Below, one piece after another: positions 1 through 8,823 of a stretch of 33,081 bases of DNA (position 1 is its first letter; the number at the start of each line of letters is the position of its first letter). Below the pieces are notes generated by a model. The model was not told where the DNA came from. It made no database searches and saw only the letters and a list, made by a program, of their open reading frames with translations. A program made the position numbers and the translations under genes. The stretch lies in contig NZ_BDBB01000065.1 of the NCBI RefSeq assembly GCF_001612765.1, forward strand, positions 1 to 33,081. Reading direction: 5' to 3'. Origin of the DNA: Nocardia arthritidis NBRC 100137. Lineage in GTDB: Bacteria > Actinomycetota > Actinomycetes > Mycobacteriales > Mycobacteriaceae.

Positions 1-3000
1 GGTGACCGTCCCGAGCAGGTCCACATCTGTCAGCGGTTCGTCGGCGTAGTCCCCGGTGTCGAACAGATCGACATCCAGCACCGCCCACCTCCCGGCGCCG
101 GTGGCCGGATCGGGCAGCTCGAGCCCGTCCTCGGAGCGGGTCAGCACGCAGACCGGACGCACCGTGCGCAGGACGTCGGCGACCCGCTCGGCCGGATGCT
201 CCGGATCGATCGGGACGTAGGCCCCTCCCGCCGCGAGCACCGCGTACAGCGCCACCACGAGATCGGCCGACCGCCGCATGCCCACCGCCACGGGCTTCTC
301 CGGACGCACGCCGACCGACACCAGCAGCCTGGCCATCCGGTGCACCCGGCGCGCGAACTCCGCGTAGGTGAGCGATTCGCCCTCGAATCTCAGCGCGATC
401 GCCTCGGGCGTCCGGGCCGCCTGCGCCTCGAACAGCGACACCAGCGTCGCGGCCGGATCCACCGGATGCCCGGTGGCGTTCCACGTGTCCAGAACGAGGG
501 CTCGTTCGCCGGGACTCAGCACATCGATCGTGCCGAGGCACACCTGCGGATCGGCGACCACCGCGTCGAGCACCCGGTGCAAGCGTGACGCGAGCGTCGC
601 GACGGTGGCGGGGTCGAACAGATCGGTCGCGTATTCGAACACCGCGGCCAGCCCGGAACCGTCCGCCGCCTCCGCCACGGACAGGTGTAGATCGAATTTT
701 GCGGTACCCGTGTCGATGTCGAGTCCGGTGGCGGTCAGGCCGGGCAGCTCGAGTTCGGTCCGCGCGGTGTTCTGCAAGTCGAGCATGACCTGGAACAGCG
801 GATGCCTGGCCGCCGACCGCTCCGGCGCGAGCACCTCGACCAAGCGCTCGAACGGCGCGTCGGCGTGGGCGAAGGCGGCCAGGTCGCGATCGCGGACCGC
901 GGCGACCAATTCGGTGAACGTCAGGTCGGACCGGACGTCGGCGCGCAGCACCAGGGTGTTGACGAACATGCCGACGAGTTCGTCGAGCGCGCGGTCACCG
1001 CGACCGGCCACCGGGGTGCCGATCACGATGTCCCGCTGCCCGGACAGTGTGGCCAGCAGCGTGGCGAACGCGGCGTGCAGCACCATGAACAGCGAGGCGT
1101 TCGCCCTGCCCGCGATCTCGCGCAAACGGCGCTGGGTCGCGGCATCGACGGTGAAGGCGTGGCGCGCGCCGCGACCCGACGCGGCGGCCGGGCGCGGTCG
1201 ATCGGTCGGCAGCGCTGACACGTCCGGCAGGCCGGCCAGTTCCCTCTGCCAGAACCGGATCTGTTCGGACAGTATCGAATCCGGATCGTCCTCGGAGCCG
1301 AGGCTCGCCCGCTGCCACAGCGCGTAGTCGGCGTAGTGGACGGGCAGTGGCGTCCAGTCGGGTGTGACGCCCGCGTGACGCGCGTGGTAGGCGCGCATGA
1401 GATCACGGGTGAGCGGTGCGAGCGACCAGCCGTCGGCGCCGATGTGGTGCAGCGCGACGACGAGCACGTGCTCGTCGTCGCCGAGGCGCAGCAGTACCAG
1501 GCGCACCGGCGGCTCGCGATCCACCCGGAAGGGCATGGCCACCAGTTCGCGAACCCGCTGCATCAGCGTCTGCTCGCCGATCGTCTCCACGACCAGCTCG
1601 ACTCGCGCCTCGTCGACCGGCAGCACCAGTTGATACGGAATGCCCTCCGCCGCGGGAAAAATGGTGCGCAGCGACTCATGCCTGGCAAGCACGTCGGCGA
1701 CCGCTTCGGCCAGCGCCGTCTGCTCGAGCGCGCCGCGCAGCCGGATGGCGGCGACCAGATTGTCGGCCACCGACGCCGCGTCGAACTGGTTCAGGAACCA
1801 CATGCGCTGCTGCGCGTAGGACAGTGGGACGAGCGTGGGGCGCGGCCCGGCGACCAGCGGCGCCCGGTTGCGCGCCCGGCGGCCGCCGGACAGGTGCGCG
1901 GCCAGCGCCGCGACGTCCGGATACTCGAACAGCGCGCGCACCGGCACCTCGGTGTCCAGCGCGTCCGCCAAGCGGGCCGCGATCTGCGTGGCGATCAGCG
2001 AATTCCCGCCCAGTGCGAAGAAATCGTCGTCCGCGCCGACCGGATCGACGCTCAGCACCTGCCCGAACACCGCGGCGACGGTCCGCTCCTGCGGCGTGCC
2101 GGGCGCGCGAAAGGTCTTGGTGACCGGCGCGGGATCCGGCAGCGCCCGGCGGTCGAGCTTGCCGGAGGCCGTCAGTGGCATGGCGTCCAGCGGGACGTAC
2201 GCGGTGGGCACCATGTACGAGGGCAGCACCCGGCGCAGCCGTTGCGCCAACTCCGCGGCGAGCCGTTCGGGCGCGATGGCGCCGACCACGTAGGCGGCCA
2301 GCGTCTCGCCGGACGGCTGCGCGACGACCCGCACCGCCGCGGCGCGCACGTCGTCCATAGCGAGCAGGGCGGCCTCGATCTCGCCGAGTTCGATCCGCTG
2401 GCCGCGCAGCTTCACCTGGAAGTCGCCGCGGCCCAGATACTCCAGCGCGCCGTCGCGGCGGCGGCGCACCAGATCGCCGGTCCGGTACATCCGGCTGCCC
2501 GCCGGCCCGTACGGGTCGGCGACGAAACGCTCCGCGCTCAGGTCGGCGCGGCCGTGGTAGCCGCGCGCCAGCTGCGTGCCGGACAGGTACAGCTCGCCGA
2601 CCACGGCGTCCGGAACCGGTCGCAGGCGCGCGTCGAGGACCATGGCCCGGCTGCCCGGCACCGGACGCCCGATCGGCGCGGGACCGCTCGCGGCCGGGTC
2701 GACGGGGGCGCGCGTGGCGTGCACGGTGAATTCGGTGGGTCCGTAGAGGTTGTGCAACCGCGCTGGGCTCACCGCGGCGAACGCGGCGGCGGCCTCCCCG
2801 GTCATCGCCTCGCCCGCGACCAGCACGGTGCGCAGGGACGCGATCATCTCCGGCGCGGCGGCGGCGAACACCGTGAGCATGGACGGAACGAACGAGGTCA
2901 TCGTGACCCGGTGCGCGGCGATGGTCGCGGCGAGGTACCGGGGGTCGCGGTGCCCTTCGTGGGCGGCGACGACCATCCGCGCGCCTCGGGTGAGCGGGGC

Positions 3001-6000
3001 GAACAGCTCCCACACCGAGACGTCGAAGGTGGCCGGGGTCTTGAACAGCACCACGTCGTTCGCGTCGATCCGGTATTCACCCGCGATCCACCTGATCTGG
3101 TCGACCGCCGAATCATGTTGCACCGTGACGCCTTTGGGACGGCCGGTGGACCCCGAGGTGAAGATGACGTACGCGGTGCCGGACGGGTGCAAGGGGGCCA
3201 GGCGGTGTGCGTCGGTGACCGGGGCGTCGGAGTAGTCCGCGAGCTCCGGGGCGTCGGCGGTGATGATCGGTGTCGCCGGACGCTCCGCGAGCGCGCACCG
3301 ATCGGCGAGTTCCGCCCCCAGGTCGTCACCGGAACGCGCAAGCACGCAAACCGGGCGGGCGTCCGCGATCACCTGCGCGATCCGGGCCGCGGGCTGGTCT
3401 GGGTCCACCGGCACGTACCCGCCGCCCGCGGTGAGCACCGCGTACGCGGCCACCACGAGGTCGGCCGAACGCCGCATGCCAAGCACGACCGTCCGCTCCG
3501 GGCCGACGCCCGCGGCGATCAGCCTGCGCGCCAATCGGTTGACCGCGCCCGCGAACTCCGCGTAGGTCAACCGCCGTTCATCGTCCACTACCGCGACCGC
3601 GTCCGGGGTGCGCCGCACCTGCGCCTGGAAGGCGGTGAGCAAGGTCTCCGCCGGATCTCGGGCGCCGGCGGCGACCTGCCCCGCCGCGAGGGCGCGCGCT
3701 TGCTCCTCGTGATCGAGAAGGGGCAGATCGCCTACCGCGATCCCGGGATCGGCGGTGGCCGCCCACAGGAAGCCGATCAGCGCGCGGGCGTAGCCGGCGA
3801 TGGTGGCTTCGTCGAACAAATCCGTGGCGTAACCGAATTCCGCGGGAACCCCCGCCGGTGCCGAACCTTCCCCGAGTCCGGCGCCGGCGGAGTTCTCGGT
3901 GACCGTGAGCTGGAGATCCAGCTTGGTCACTCCGGTGTCCAGGGTACTGGTGGCGACCGACAGTTCGGGCAGTTCGAAGGCGATTGGCTCGGCATTGTCG
4001 AAGGCGAGCAGCACTTGGAACAGCGGGTGACGCGCCTGCGAGCGCGGCGGATCCAGCGCGGCGACCACCTGCTCGAACGGCAGCTCGGCATGCCCGAAGG
4101 CGGCGAGGTCCTGTTCGCGGACCCGCGCCAGCAGGGCGGAGAACGGCTCGGCGGCGTCGACCCGGGTGCGCAGTGCCAGGGTGTTGACGAACATGCCGAT
4201 CAGGTCGTCGAGCGCGCGCTCGCCCCGGCCCGCGACCGGGGTGCCGATCACGATGTCGCCGCTGCCGGACAGTCGCGACAGCAGCGCGGCCAGCGCGGCG
4301 TGCGTCACCATGAAGGTCGAAACGCCCTGTGTGCGGGCGAGTTCACTCATCCGGACGATCAGTTCGCCGGGTAGCTCGAAGCCGAACACCGCGCCCCGGC
4401 CGGAGGCGACCGCCGGGCGGGGGCGGTCGGCGGGCAGGTCGAGCTGGTCGGGTGCGCCCGTCAGCGTCCCGGTCCAGAACGACAGCTGGGTGGCCGCGCA
4501 TGGATCGTCCGGGGAGCCGATTAGTTCGTGCTGCCAGAGGCTGTAGTCGGCGTACTGGATCGGCAACGGGGCCCAGGCGGGCGCGAGGCCGCCGCGGCGC
4601 GCCGCGTACGCGGTCATCACGTCGCGGGCGAGCACGCGCAGCGACAGACCGTCGGCGGCGATGTGGTGCAGGACCAGCGCGAGCGCGTAACCGCCGTCGT
4701 CCACCGCGAAGATCCGGGCGCGGAGGGGAATCTCGCGTTCCAGGTCGAAGCCCTGCGCCGCGAACGCGCGCAGGCGCCCGTCGAGCTCGGCAGCGCCGAT
4801 CGCCTCCGGCGCGCCCGCCACCTCCACCACCGACAACACCACCTGCTGTGCGGCCGGGCCCGCGCTGTCGCCGGGCAGCAGCGCGGGGAAGATCGTGCGC
4901 AGCACCTCGTGCCGGATGACCACGTCCTCGAGCGCCTGCCGCAGGGCGGTGACGTCCACCGCGCCGCGCAAGCGCACCACGAACGGCATGTTGTAGCTCG
5001 CGCCGGATCGCTCGAACCGGTTGAGGAACCAGATGCGCTGCTGCGCCGGAGAAAGCGGAACCAGCGGCGGCCGTGGCCGTGCCCGCAGCTGCGCGACCAA
5101 GGACGCGCCGCCGGATCCACCGGCCCGCTCGACGAGTGCGGCGAGTTCGGCCACCGTGCAGGCGGCGAACACGTCGCGGACTCCGAGCGGGCAGTTCAGG
5201 TCGGCGGACAGCCGGGCGGCGACCTGTGTGGCCACCAGACTGTTTCCGCCGAGTGCGAAGAAGTCGTCGTCGCGGCCGATCAGCTTGTTACCGAGCACTT
5301 CGGCGAACACCCGCGCGACCGCGAGTTCCACGGCGGTAGCGGGCGCGGTGTAGCCGGTCGAAGCCCTGCTGGGAGCGGGTAGTGCGCGACGATCCAACTT
5401 CCCCGAGGCGTTCACCGGCAGTGTGTCGAGCACCACGTAGGCGGCGGGCACCATATATCCGGGCAGTGCCTCGGCCGCCGCGGCGCGCAGCCGGTCCGTC
5501 CGCACCGCGCCCGGCTGCGCTTCCACGACGTAGGCCACCAGCTGCTCGCCGACGCCCGCGTCATCGCGCAGCACGACCACCGCGCGGGCCACCGCGTCCA
5601 CCCGGCAGAGCACGGTCTCGATCTCGCCGAGCTCGATGCGCAGGCCGCGCAGTTTCACCTGGAAGTCGGTGCGTCCGAGATACTCCAGTTCGCCGTGGGG
5701 GGTCCACCGCACCAGGTCACCGGTGCGATACATCCGCCCGCCCGCCCGCGTGGGCCCCTGCGGGCCGACGAACGGATCGGCCACGAACCGCGCCGCGGTC
5801 AGCTCCGGTCGCGCGACGTAGCCCCGGGCGAGCTGTACCCCCGACAGATACAGCTCACCCGGCGCCCCGACCGGTACCGGCCGCAGCCGCGAATCGAGGA
5901 CGTAGAGCCTGGTGTTGAACACCGGCGCGCCGATCGGCACCGAGAGGGTATCGGTGTCGGTGACTTCATGGAAGGTGACGTCGACCGCCGCTTCCGTCGG

Positions 6001-8346
6001 ACCATACAGATTGTGCAGGCGAGCGCCGGTCAGCGCGCGCAGCCGCTGGGCGAGCACGGCGGGCAGCGCCTCCCCGGAGGCGAACACTGTGCGCAGCGAC
6101 GTACGGTACGCGTCATGCCGGCCGGCGAGGAATGCCGCGAGCATGGACGGCACGAAATGTGCTGTGGTGACGCCGAATTCGTCGATCGTCCGGCGCAGAT
6201 AAGCGGGATCGCGGTGCCCGTCCGGCTGGGCGAGCACCAGCGTCGCGCCGATCTGCAGTGGCCAGAAAAATTCCCACACCGACACGTCGAACGTCGCCGG
6301 AGTCTTCTGCAGCACAACGTCTTGCGCGGATAGTCGATAGGTCTGCTGCATCCACACCAACCGGTTCACGATCGCCCGGTGGGTGATCGCGACGCCCTTG
6401 GGCAGACCGGTCGATCCCGAGGTGAAGATCACATACGCCGGATGCTCGGGTCGCAGGGCCGCGACGCGTTCCCGGTCCCACACCGGCGCGGCGGGGACGG
6501 CATCATCGACCTGGTCCACTCGCAGCACCGGTAGGCCCGTCGGTTCGGGCGAATGAGCGTCCCCCGCGGTCAGCACGCAAGCCGGACGGGCAGTGGCCAG
6601 GATGTGCGCGGTGCGCTCCGGCGGGTGATCCGGATCCAGCGGCAGGTAGGCGCCGCCCGCCGCGAGCACCGCGTACATCGCGATGACCAGTTCCGGCGAG
6701 CGCGGCAGGTGCAGCGCCACCACCGTTTCGGGTCCCACACCCAGCGCGATCAGCCCGCGCGCGAGCCGGTGGCTGCGCACCGCGAGTTCACGGTAGGTCA
6801 GGTCGGGCGCACCGGCGGCCCGCAGCGCCACCGCGCTCGGCGTGCGGGCCGCCTGCGCCTCGAACATCGACACCAGCGTCGCCATGGGAGCCGAGCCCGC
6901 CGAGCGGCCCGGCAGTCGCGCTTCCACGTCGAAACCCGTCTCGTTCCAGATCCGGGTGCTGACCTCGAGTTCCAGCTCGGTCGCGACGTCGACGGCGGCG
7001 AGCGCGGTGTCCGGCTCGGTAGCGACCAGGCGCTCCAGGTAGCGGAGGAACCGGGCGTGCTGCCGCGCGGTGTCGTCGGCGGTGTACAGGTGCGGGTTGG
7101 CCTCGAAGTCGACGCGCACCCGGTCCCGGTCGCCGTAGTAGACGTTGAGGCCGAGGTCTTCGACCGGGCCGGTGGACAGCACGTGGTAGCGCCCCACGGT
7201 CGTGCCGAGGGTGAGATCGCTGCGGAACAGCATGATGTTGGCCAGCGGCCCGAACAACCCGCGGTGCGCGAGACCGGCGACGTGCTCGGCGTCGCGCTGG
7301 ATGTCCTCGTGCCGGTAGCGTTGATGGCGCAGCGCGCCCGCGACCTCGACGCGGGTGGCGCGCAGCAATTCGCCCCAGCTCCCGCCGACGGGCAACCGCA
7401 GCGGCACGATGTTCGACAGCATGCCCGCCGAGCGCCGCAGCGCCGCGGTGGTGCGCGCGGTCACCGGCAGGCTCAGCACCGCCTCGTCCCGGTCGGTCAG
7501 CCGTCCGAGATAGGCGGCGAACGCCGCGAGCAGCACCACCGCGATCGTCGAATCCTGGCTCGCGGCAAGGGAGCCGATCCGCTCGACCAGCTCCGGGGCG
7601 AGCACTCGCCCGGCGATCCGGTTTGTCGCGCAGCGGGGCGCGCAGCGACCGGCGAGGCTGGTCGCGCCGTCCAGCCCGGCCACTCGCCCCACCCAGTGCG
7701 CGCGATCGGACTCGAAACGGGGGCTTCCCCGATAGGCGAGTTCGGCCTGGGTCAGCGAGGCGAGCGTCCCTGGCCGCACGACCTCGGGCTCGGCGCCGCG
7801 CACCCGGGCGGTGTACAGCTCGGCCACCCGCATGGTGTTGGTCAGCGCGCCGTAGCCGTCCAGCACGATGTGATGGACCCGCATGTACCAGAAGTACCGG
7901 CGCTCGGCGACGCGCAGCACGGCGCCCGCGAACAGCCGGTCGGCGCACAGGTCGACCGGTGCGCTCGCGTCCGCGCGCATCCAGTCGTGCGCGGCGGCCA
8001 CCGGGTCGTCCTGGTCGCGCAGGTCGATCAACGGAATGTCGACCGAGAGCCCGAAGTCGACGTACTGGTGCGGGACGCCGCCGGATTCGCCGAGCCGCAC
8101 CAGCACCGACTCGAACTCGCGCGCCGCTTCGACCGAGACCTCCTGCAACAGAGCGGCATCCAGCTCACCGCGCACGTCCACGTATTGCGCGACGTTGATC
8201 GGCACGTCCGGCTCGAGCAGCTGCGCGTACCAGACGCCGAGCTGGGCGGGCGCCAGGGCGAACGGCTCGGGTGCGGCCTGGGACGGCTTCGGCTCGACGG
8301 AACGCTGCGGCAACGCGCTGTACCCACCCAACTCCGTATCGTGCAC
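1..8346 (-). CDS. Non-ribosomal peptide synthetase, C-A-T-C-A-T-C-A(partial), 3' end outside window
   Basis: Modular peptide synthetase, open for 2,782 codons from a GTG at 8346 to the window edge. An AGGAGG ribosome site at 8352-8357 lies 5 nt upstream and fixes the start. Approximate domains: C1 25-455 (HHIVLDG from H158), A1 470-975, T1 1000-1070 (GGNSL, Ser1036), C2 1085-1520 (HHIAADG from H1227), A2 1545-2060, T2 2080-2150 (GGNSL, Ser2116), C3 2165-2600 (HHIGADG from H2300), A3 from about 2620, cut before its core. No epimerase or thioesterase is seen. Read against the GrsA pocket positions, A1 gives D-V-W-H-F-S-L-V-D-K, the known serine code, and A2 gives D-V-W-S-L-A-L-V-H-K, which I cannot assign. 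C1 and A1 resemble EntF/DhbF, where C1 takes an aryl acid from a separate carrier protein, so an acyl-Ser start is inferred. Lies downstream of the mft genes and a regulator on the same strand. The product is unknown. Confidence 0.95.
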   Translation of the reverse strand, partial: MHDTELGGYSALPQRSVEPKPSQAAPEPFALAPAQLGVWYAQLLEPDVPINVAQYVDVRGELDAALLQEVSVEAAREFESVLVRLGESGGVPHQYVDFGLSVDIPLIDLRDQDDPVAAAHDWMRADASAPVDLCADRLFAGAVLRVAERRYFWYMRVHHIVLDGYGALTNTMRVAELYTARVRGAEPEVVRPGTLASLTQAELAYRGSPRFESDRAHWVGRVAGLDGATSLAGRCAPRCATNRIAGRVLAPELVERIGSLAASQDSTIAVVLLAAFAAYLGRLTDRDEAVLSLPVTARTTAALRRSAGMLSNIVPLRLPVGGSWGELLRATRVEVAGALRHQRYRHEDIQRDAEHVAGLAHRGLFGPLANIMLFRSDLTLGTTVGRYHVLSTGPVEDLGLNVYYGDRDRVRVDFEANPHLYTADDTARQHARFLRYLERLVATEPDTALAAVDVATELELEVSTRIWNETGFDVEARLPGRSAGSAPMATLVSMFEAQAARTPSAVALRAAGAPDLTYRELAVRSHRLARGLIALGVGPETVVALHLPRSPELVIAMYAVLAAGGAYLPLDPDHPPERTAHILATARPACVLTAGDAHSPEPTGLPVLRVDQVDDAVPAAPVWDRERVAALRPEHPAYVIFTSGSTGLPKGVAITHRAIVNRLVWMQQTYRLSAQDVVLQKTPATFDVSVWEFFWPLQIGATLVLAQPDGHRDPAYLRRTIDEFGVTTAHFVPSMLAAFLAGRHDAYRTSLRTVFASGEALPAVLAQRLRALTGARLHNLYGPTEAAVDVTFHEVTDTDTLSVPIGAPVFNTRLYVLDSRLRPVPVGAPGELYLSGVQLARGYVARPELTAARFVADPFVGPQGPTRAGGRMYRTGDLVRWTPHGELEYLGRTDFQVKLRGLRIELGEIETVLCRVDAVARAVVVLRDDAGVGEQLVAYVVEAQPGAVRTDRLRAAAAEALPGYMVPAAYVVLDTLPVNASGKLDRRALPAPSRASTGYTAPATAVELAVARVFAEVLGNKLIGRDDDFFALGGNSLVATQVAARLSADLNCPLGVRDVFAACTVAELAALVERAGGSGGASLVAQLRARPRPPLVPLSPAQQRIWFLNRFERSGASYNMPFVVRLRGAVDVTALRQALEDVVIRHEVLRTIFPALLPGDSAGPAAQQVVLSVVEVAGAPEAIGAAELDGRLRAFAAQGFDLEREIPLRARIFAVDDGGYALALVLHHIAADGLSLRVLARDVMTAYAARRGGLAPAWAPLPIQYADYSLWQHELIGSPDDPCAATQLSFWTGTLTGAPDQLDLPADRPRPAVASGRGAVFGFELPGELIVRMSELARTQGVSTFMVTHAALAALLSRLSGSGDIVIGTPVAGRGERALDDLIGMFVNTLALRTRVDAAEPFSALLARVREQDLAAFGHAELPFEQVVAALDPPRSQARHPLFQVLLAFDNAEPIAFELPELSVATSTLDTGVTKLDLQLTVTENSAGAGLGEGSAPAGVPAEFGYATDLFDEATIAGYARALIGFLWAATADPGIAVGDLPLLDHEEQARALAAGQVAAGARDPAETLLTAFQAQVRRTPDAVAVVDDERRLTYAEFAGAVNRLARRLIAAGVGPERTVVLGMRRSADLVVAAYAVLTAGGGYVPVDPDQPAARIAQVIADARPVCVLARSGDDLGAELADRCALAERPATPIITADAPELADYSDAPVTDAHRLAPLHPSGTAYVIFTSGSTGRPKGVTVQHDSAVDQIRWIAGEYRIDANDVVLFKTPATFDVSVWELFAPLTRGARMVVAAHEGHRDPRYLAATIAAHRVTMTSFVPSMLTVFAAAAPEMIASLRTVLVAGEAMTGEAAAAFAAVSPARLHNLYGPTEFTVHATRAPVDPAASGPAPIGRPVPGSRAMVLDARLRPVPDAVVGELYLSGTQLARGYHGRADLSAERFVADPYGPAGSRMYRTGDLVRRRRDGALEYLGRGDFQVKLRGQRIELGEIEAALLAMDDVRAAAVRVVAQPSGETLAAYVVGAIAPERLAAELAQRLRRVLPSYMVPTAYVPLDAMPLTASGKLDRRALPDPAPVTKTFRAPGTPQERTVAAVFGQVLSVDPVGADDDFFALGGNSLIATQIAARLADALDTEVPVRALFEYPDVAALAAHLSGGRRARNRAPLVAGPRPTLVPLSYAQQRMWFLNQFDAASVADNLVAAIRLRGALEQTALAEAVADVLARHESLRTIFPAAEGIPYQLVLPVDEARVELVVETIGEQTLMQRVRELVAMPFRVDREPPVRLVLLRLGDDEHVLVVALHHIGADGWSLAPLTRDLMRAYHARHAGVTPDWTPLPVHYADYALWQRASLGSEDDPDSILSEQIRFWQRELAGLPDVSALPTDRPRPAAASGRGARHAFTVDAATQRRLREIAGRANASLFMVLHAAFATLLATLSGQRDIVIGTPVAGRGDRALDELVGMFVNTLVLRADVRSDLTFTELVAAVRDRDLAAFAHADAPFERLVEVLAPERSAARHPLFQVMLDLQNTARTELELPGLTATGLDIDTGTAKFDLHLSVAEAADGSGLAAVFEYATDLFDPATVATLASRLHRVLDAVVADPQVCLGTIDVLSPGERALVLDTWNATGHPVDPAATLVSLFEAQAARTPEAIALRFEGESLTYAEFARRVHRMARLLVSVGVRPEKPVAVGMRRSADLVVALYAVLAAGGAYVPIDPEHPAERVADVLRTVRPVCVLTRSEDGLELPDPATGAGRWAVLDVDLFDTGDYADEPLTDVDLLGTVT

Positions 8347-8351
8347 CAGAG

Positions 8352-8357
8352 CCTCCT
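8352..8357 (-). promoter_or_regulatory. Ribosome binding site of the NRPS gene
   Basis: Reads AGGAGG on the minus strand, 5 nt before the GTG at 8346. It decides the NRPS start: the protein then begins about 25 residues before the first condensation domain, as expected for an initiating synthetase. Confidence 0.8.
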
Positions 8358-8389
8358 ACTCGGCGAAAGAACCGCTGTCCGAACGCTTT

Positions 8390-8426
8390 TGGGCAGCACG
8401 AATAAGCCGCTACACCCGGCTGCCCA
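8390..8426. repeat. 8-bp inverted repeat in the NRPS leader
   Basis: Arms TGGGCAGC (8390-8397) and GCTGCCCA (8419-8426) are perfect complements separated by 21 nt. They lie 44-80 nt upstream of the NRPS start codon. This could be an operator with two half-sites about three helical turns apart, or a stem with a long loop in the mRNA leader. No binding protein can be named. Confidence 0.4.
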
Positions 8427-8475
8427 GTCCGGGCGCATGGCGTGAACACCACGTGCGATTCGATGAGAAGCGCGA

Positions 8476-8493
8476 GCGATGCGAAGGCATCGC
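8476..8493 (-). terminator. GC hairpin downstream of the GAF regulator
   Basis: Perfect stem GCGATGC (8476-8482), loop GAAG, GCATCGC (8487-8493), with no T-run. It lies 330 nt past the regulator stop and 130 nt before the NRPS start. It could terminate read-through from the regulator or be a leader structure of the NRPS mRNA. Confidence 0.3.
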
Positions 8494-8823
8494 GCGGAAT
8501 TCGGCAGATTTACGCGAGATCGGCGACCGGGGTGGTCACCGCCGCGGCGAGCGTCGCGTCCGCCGACGTTCTCGCCTAGCGTTCGATCGATCCTCCAACG
8601 TCATCGCCGTGGAGCGGACGCCACGGTTATGTCAGCTACGTCACACGGTCATCGTCCGTGCATTGCGAACATTAGGCGCTTCGTTGATAAAAAGGAACTA
8701 TTTGCACTAAAAACTTCTGGACAGACGTCCAACGCGGCTACCAGCGGCGGAAGTGAGGACAGACCTGGGCGCGCGACCACGTTCGATCCCGGCGAAGCGT
8801 TCACACGCCGATGGCTGTGCAGA

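Larger units (their letters stand above)
8347..8823. other. Intergenic region between regulator and NRPS (477 bp)
   Basis: No convincing gene. It contains, on the minus strand, the NRPS ribosome site, the inverted repeat at 8390-8426, a GC hairpin at 8476-8493, and an AT-rich patch at about 8658-8718. A TAATGT hexamer at 8669-8674 could be a -10 box for the NRPS, which would leave a leader of about 315 nt. I searched by eye for an IdeR/DmdR iron box and did not find one, so nothing here supports iron control directly. Confidence 0.6.

Noticed and set aside
196..8445. Long open frames on the plus strand opposite the NRPS (for example 1336-4374 and 6553-8445)
   Set aside because: They are GC-rich shadow frames without recognisable domains, full of Arg, Gly, His and Gln, and lie opposite clearly conserved NRPS domains.
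8347..8823. Iron-responsive (IdeR/DmdR) box in front of the NRPS
   Set aside because: No sequence close to the 19-bp iron-box consensus was found on either strand.
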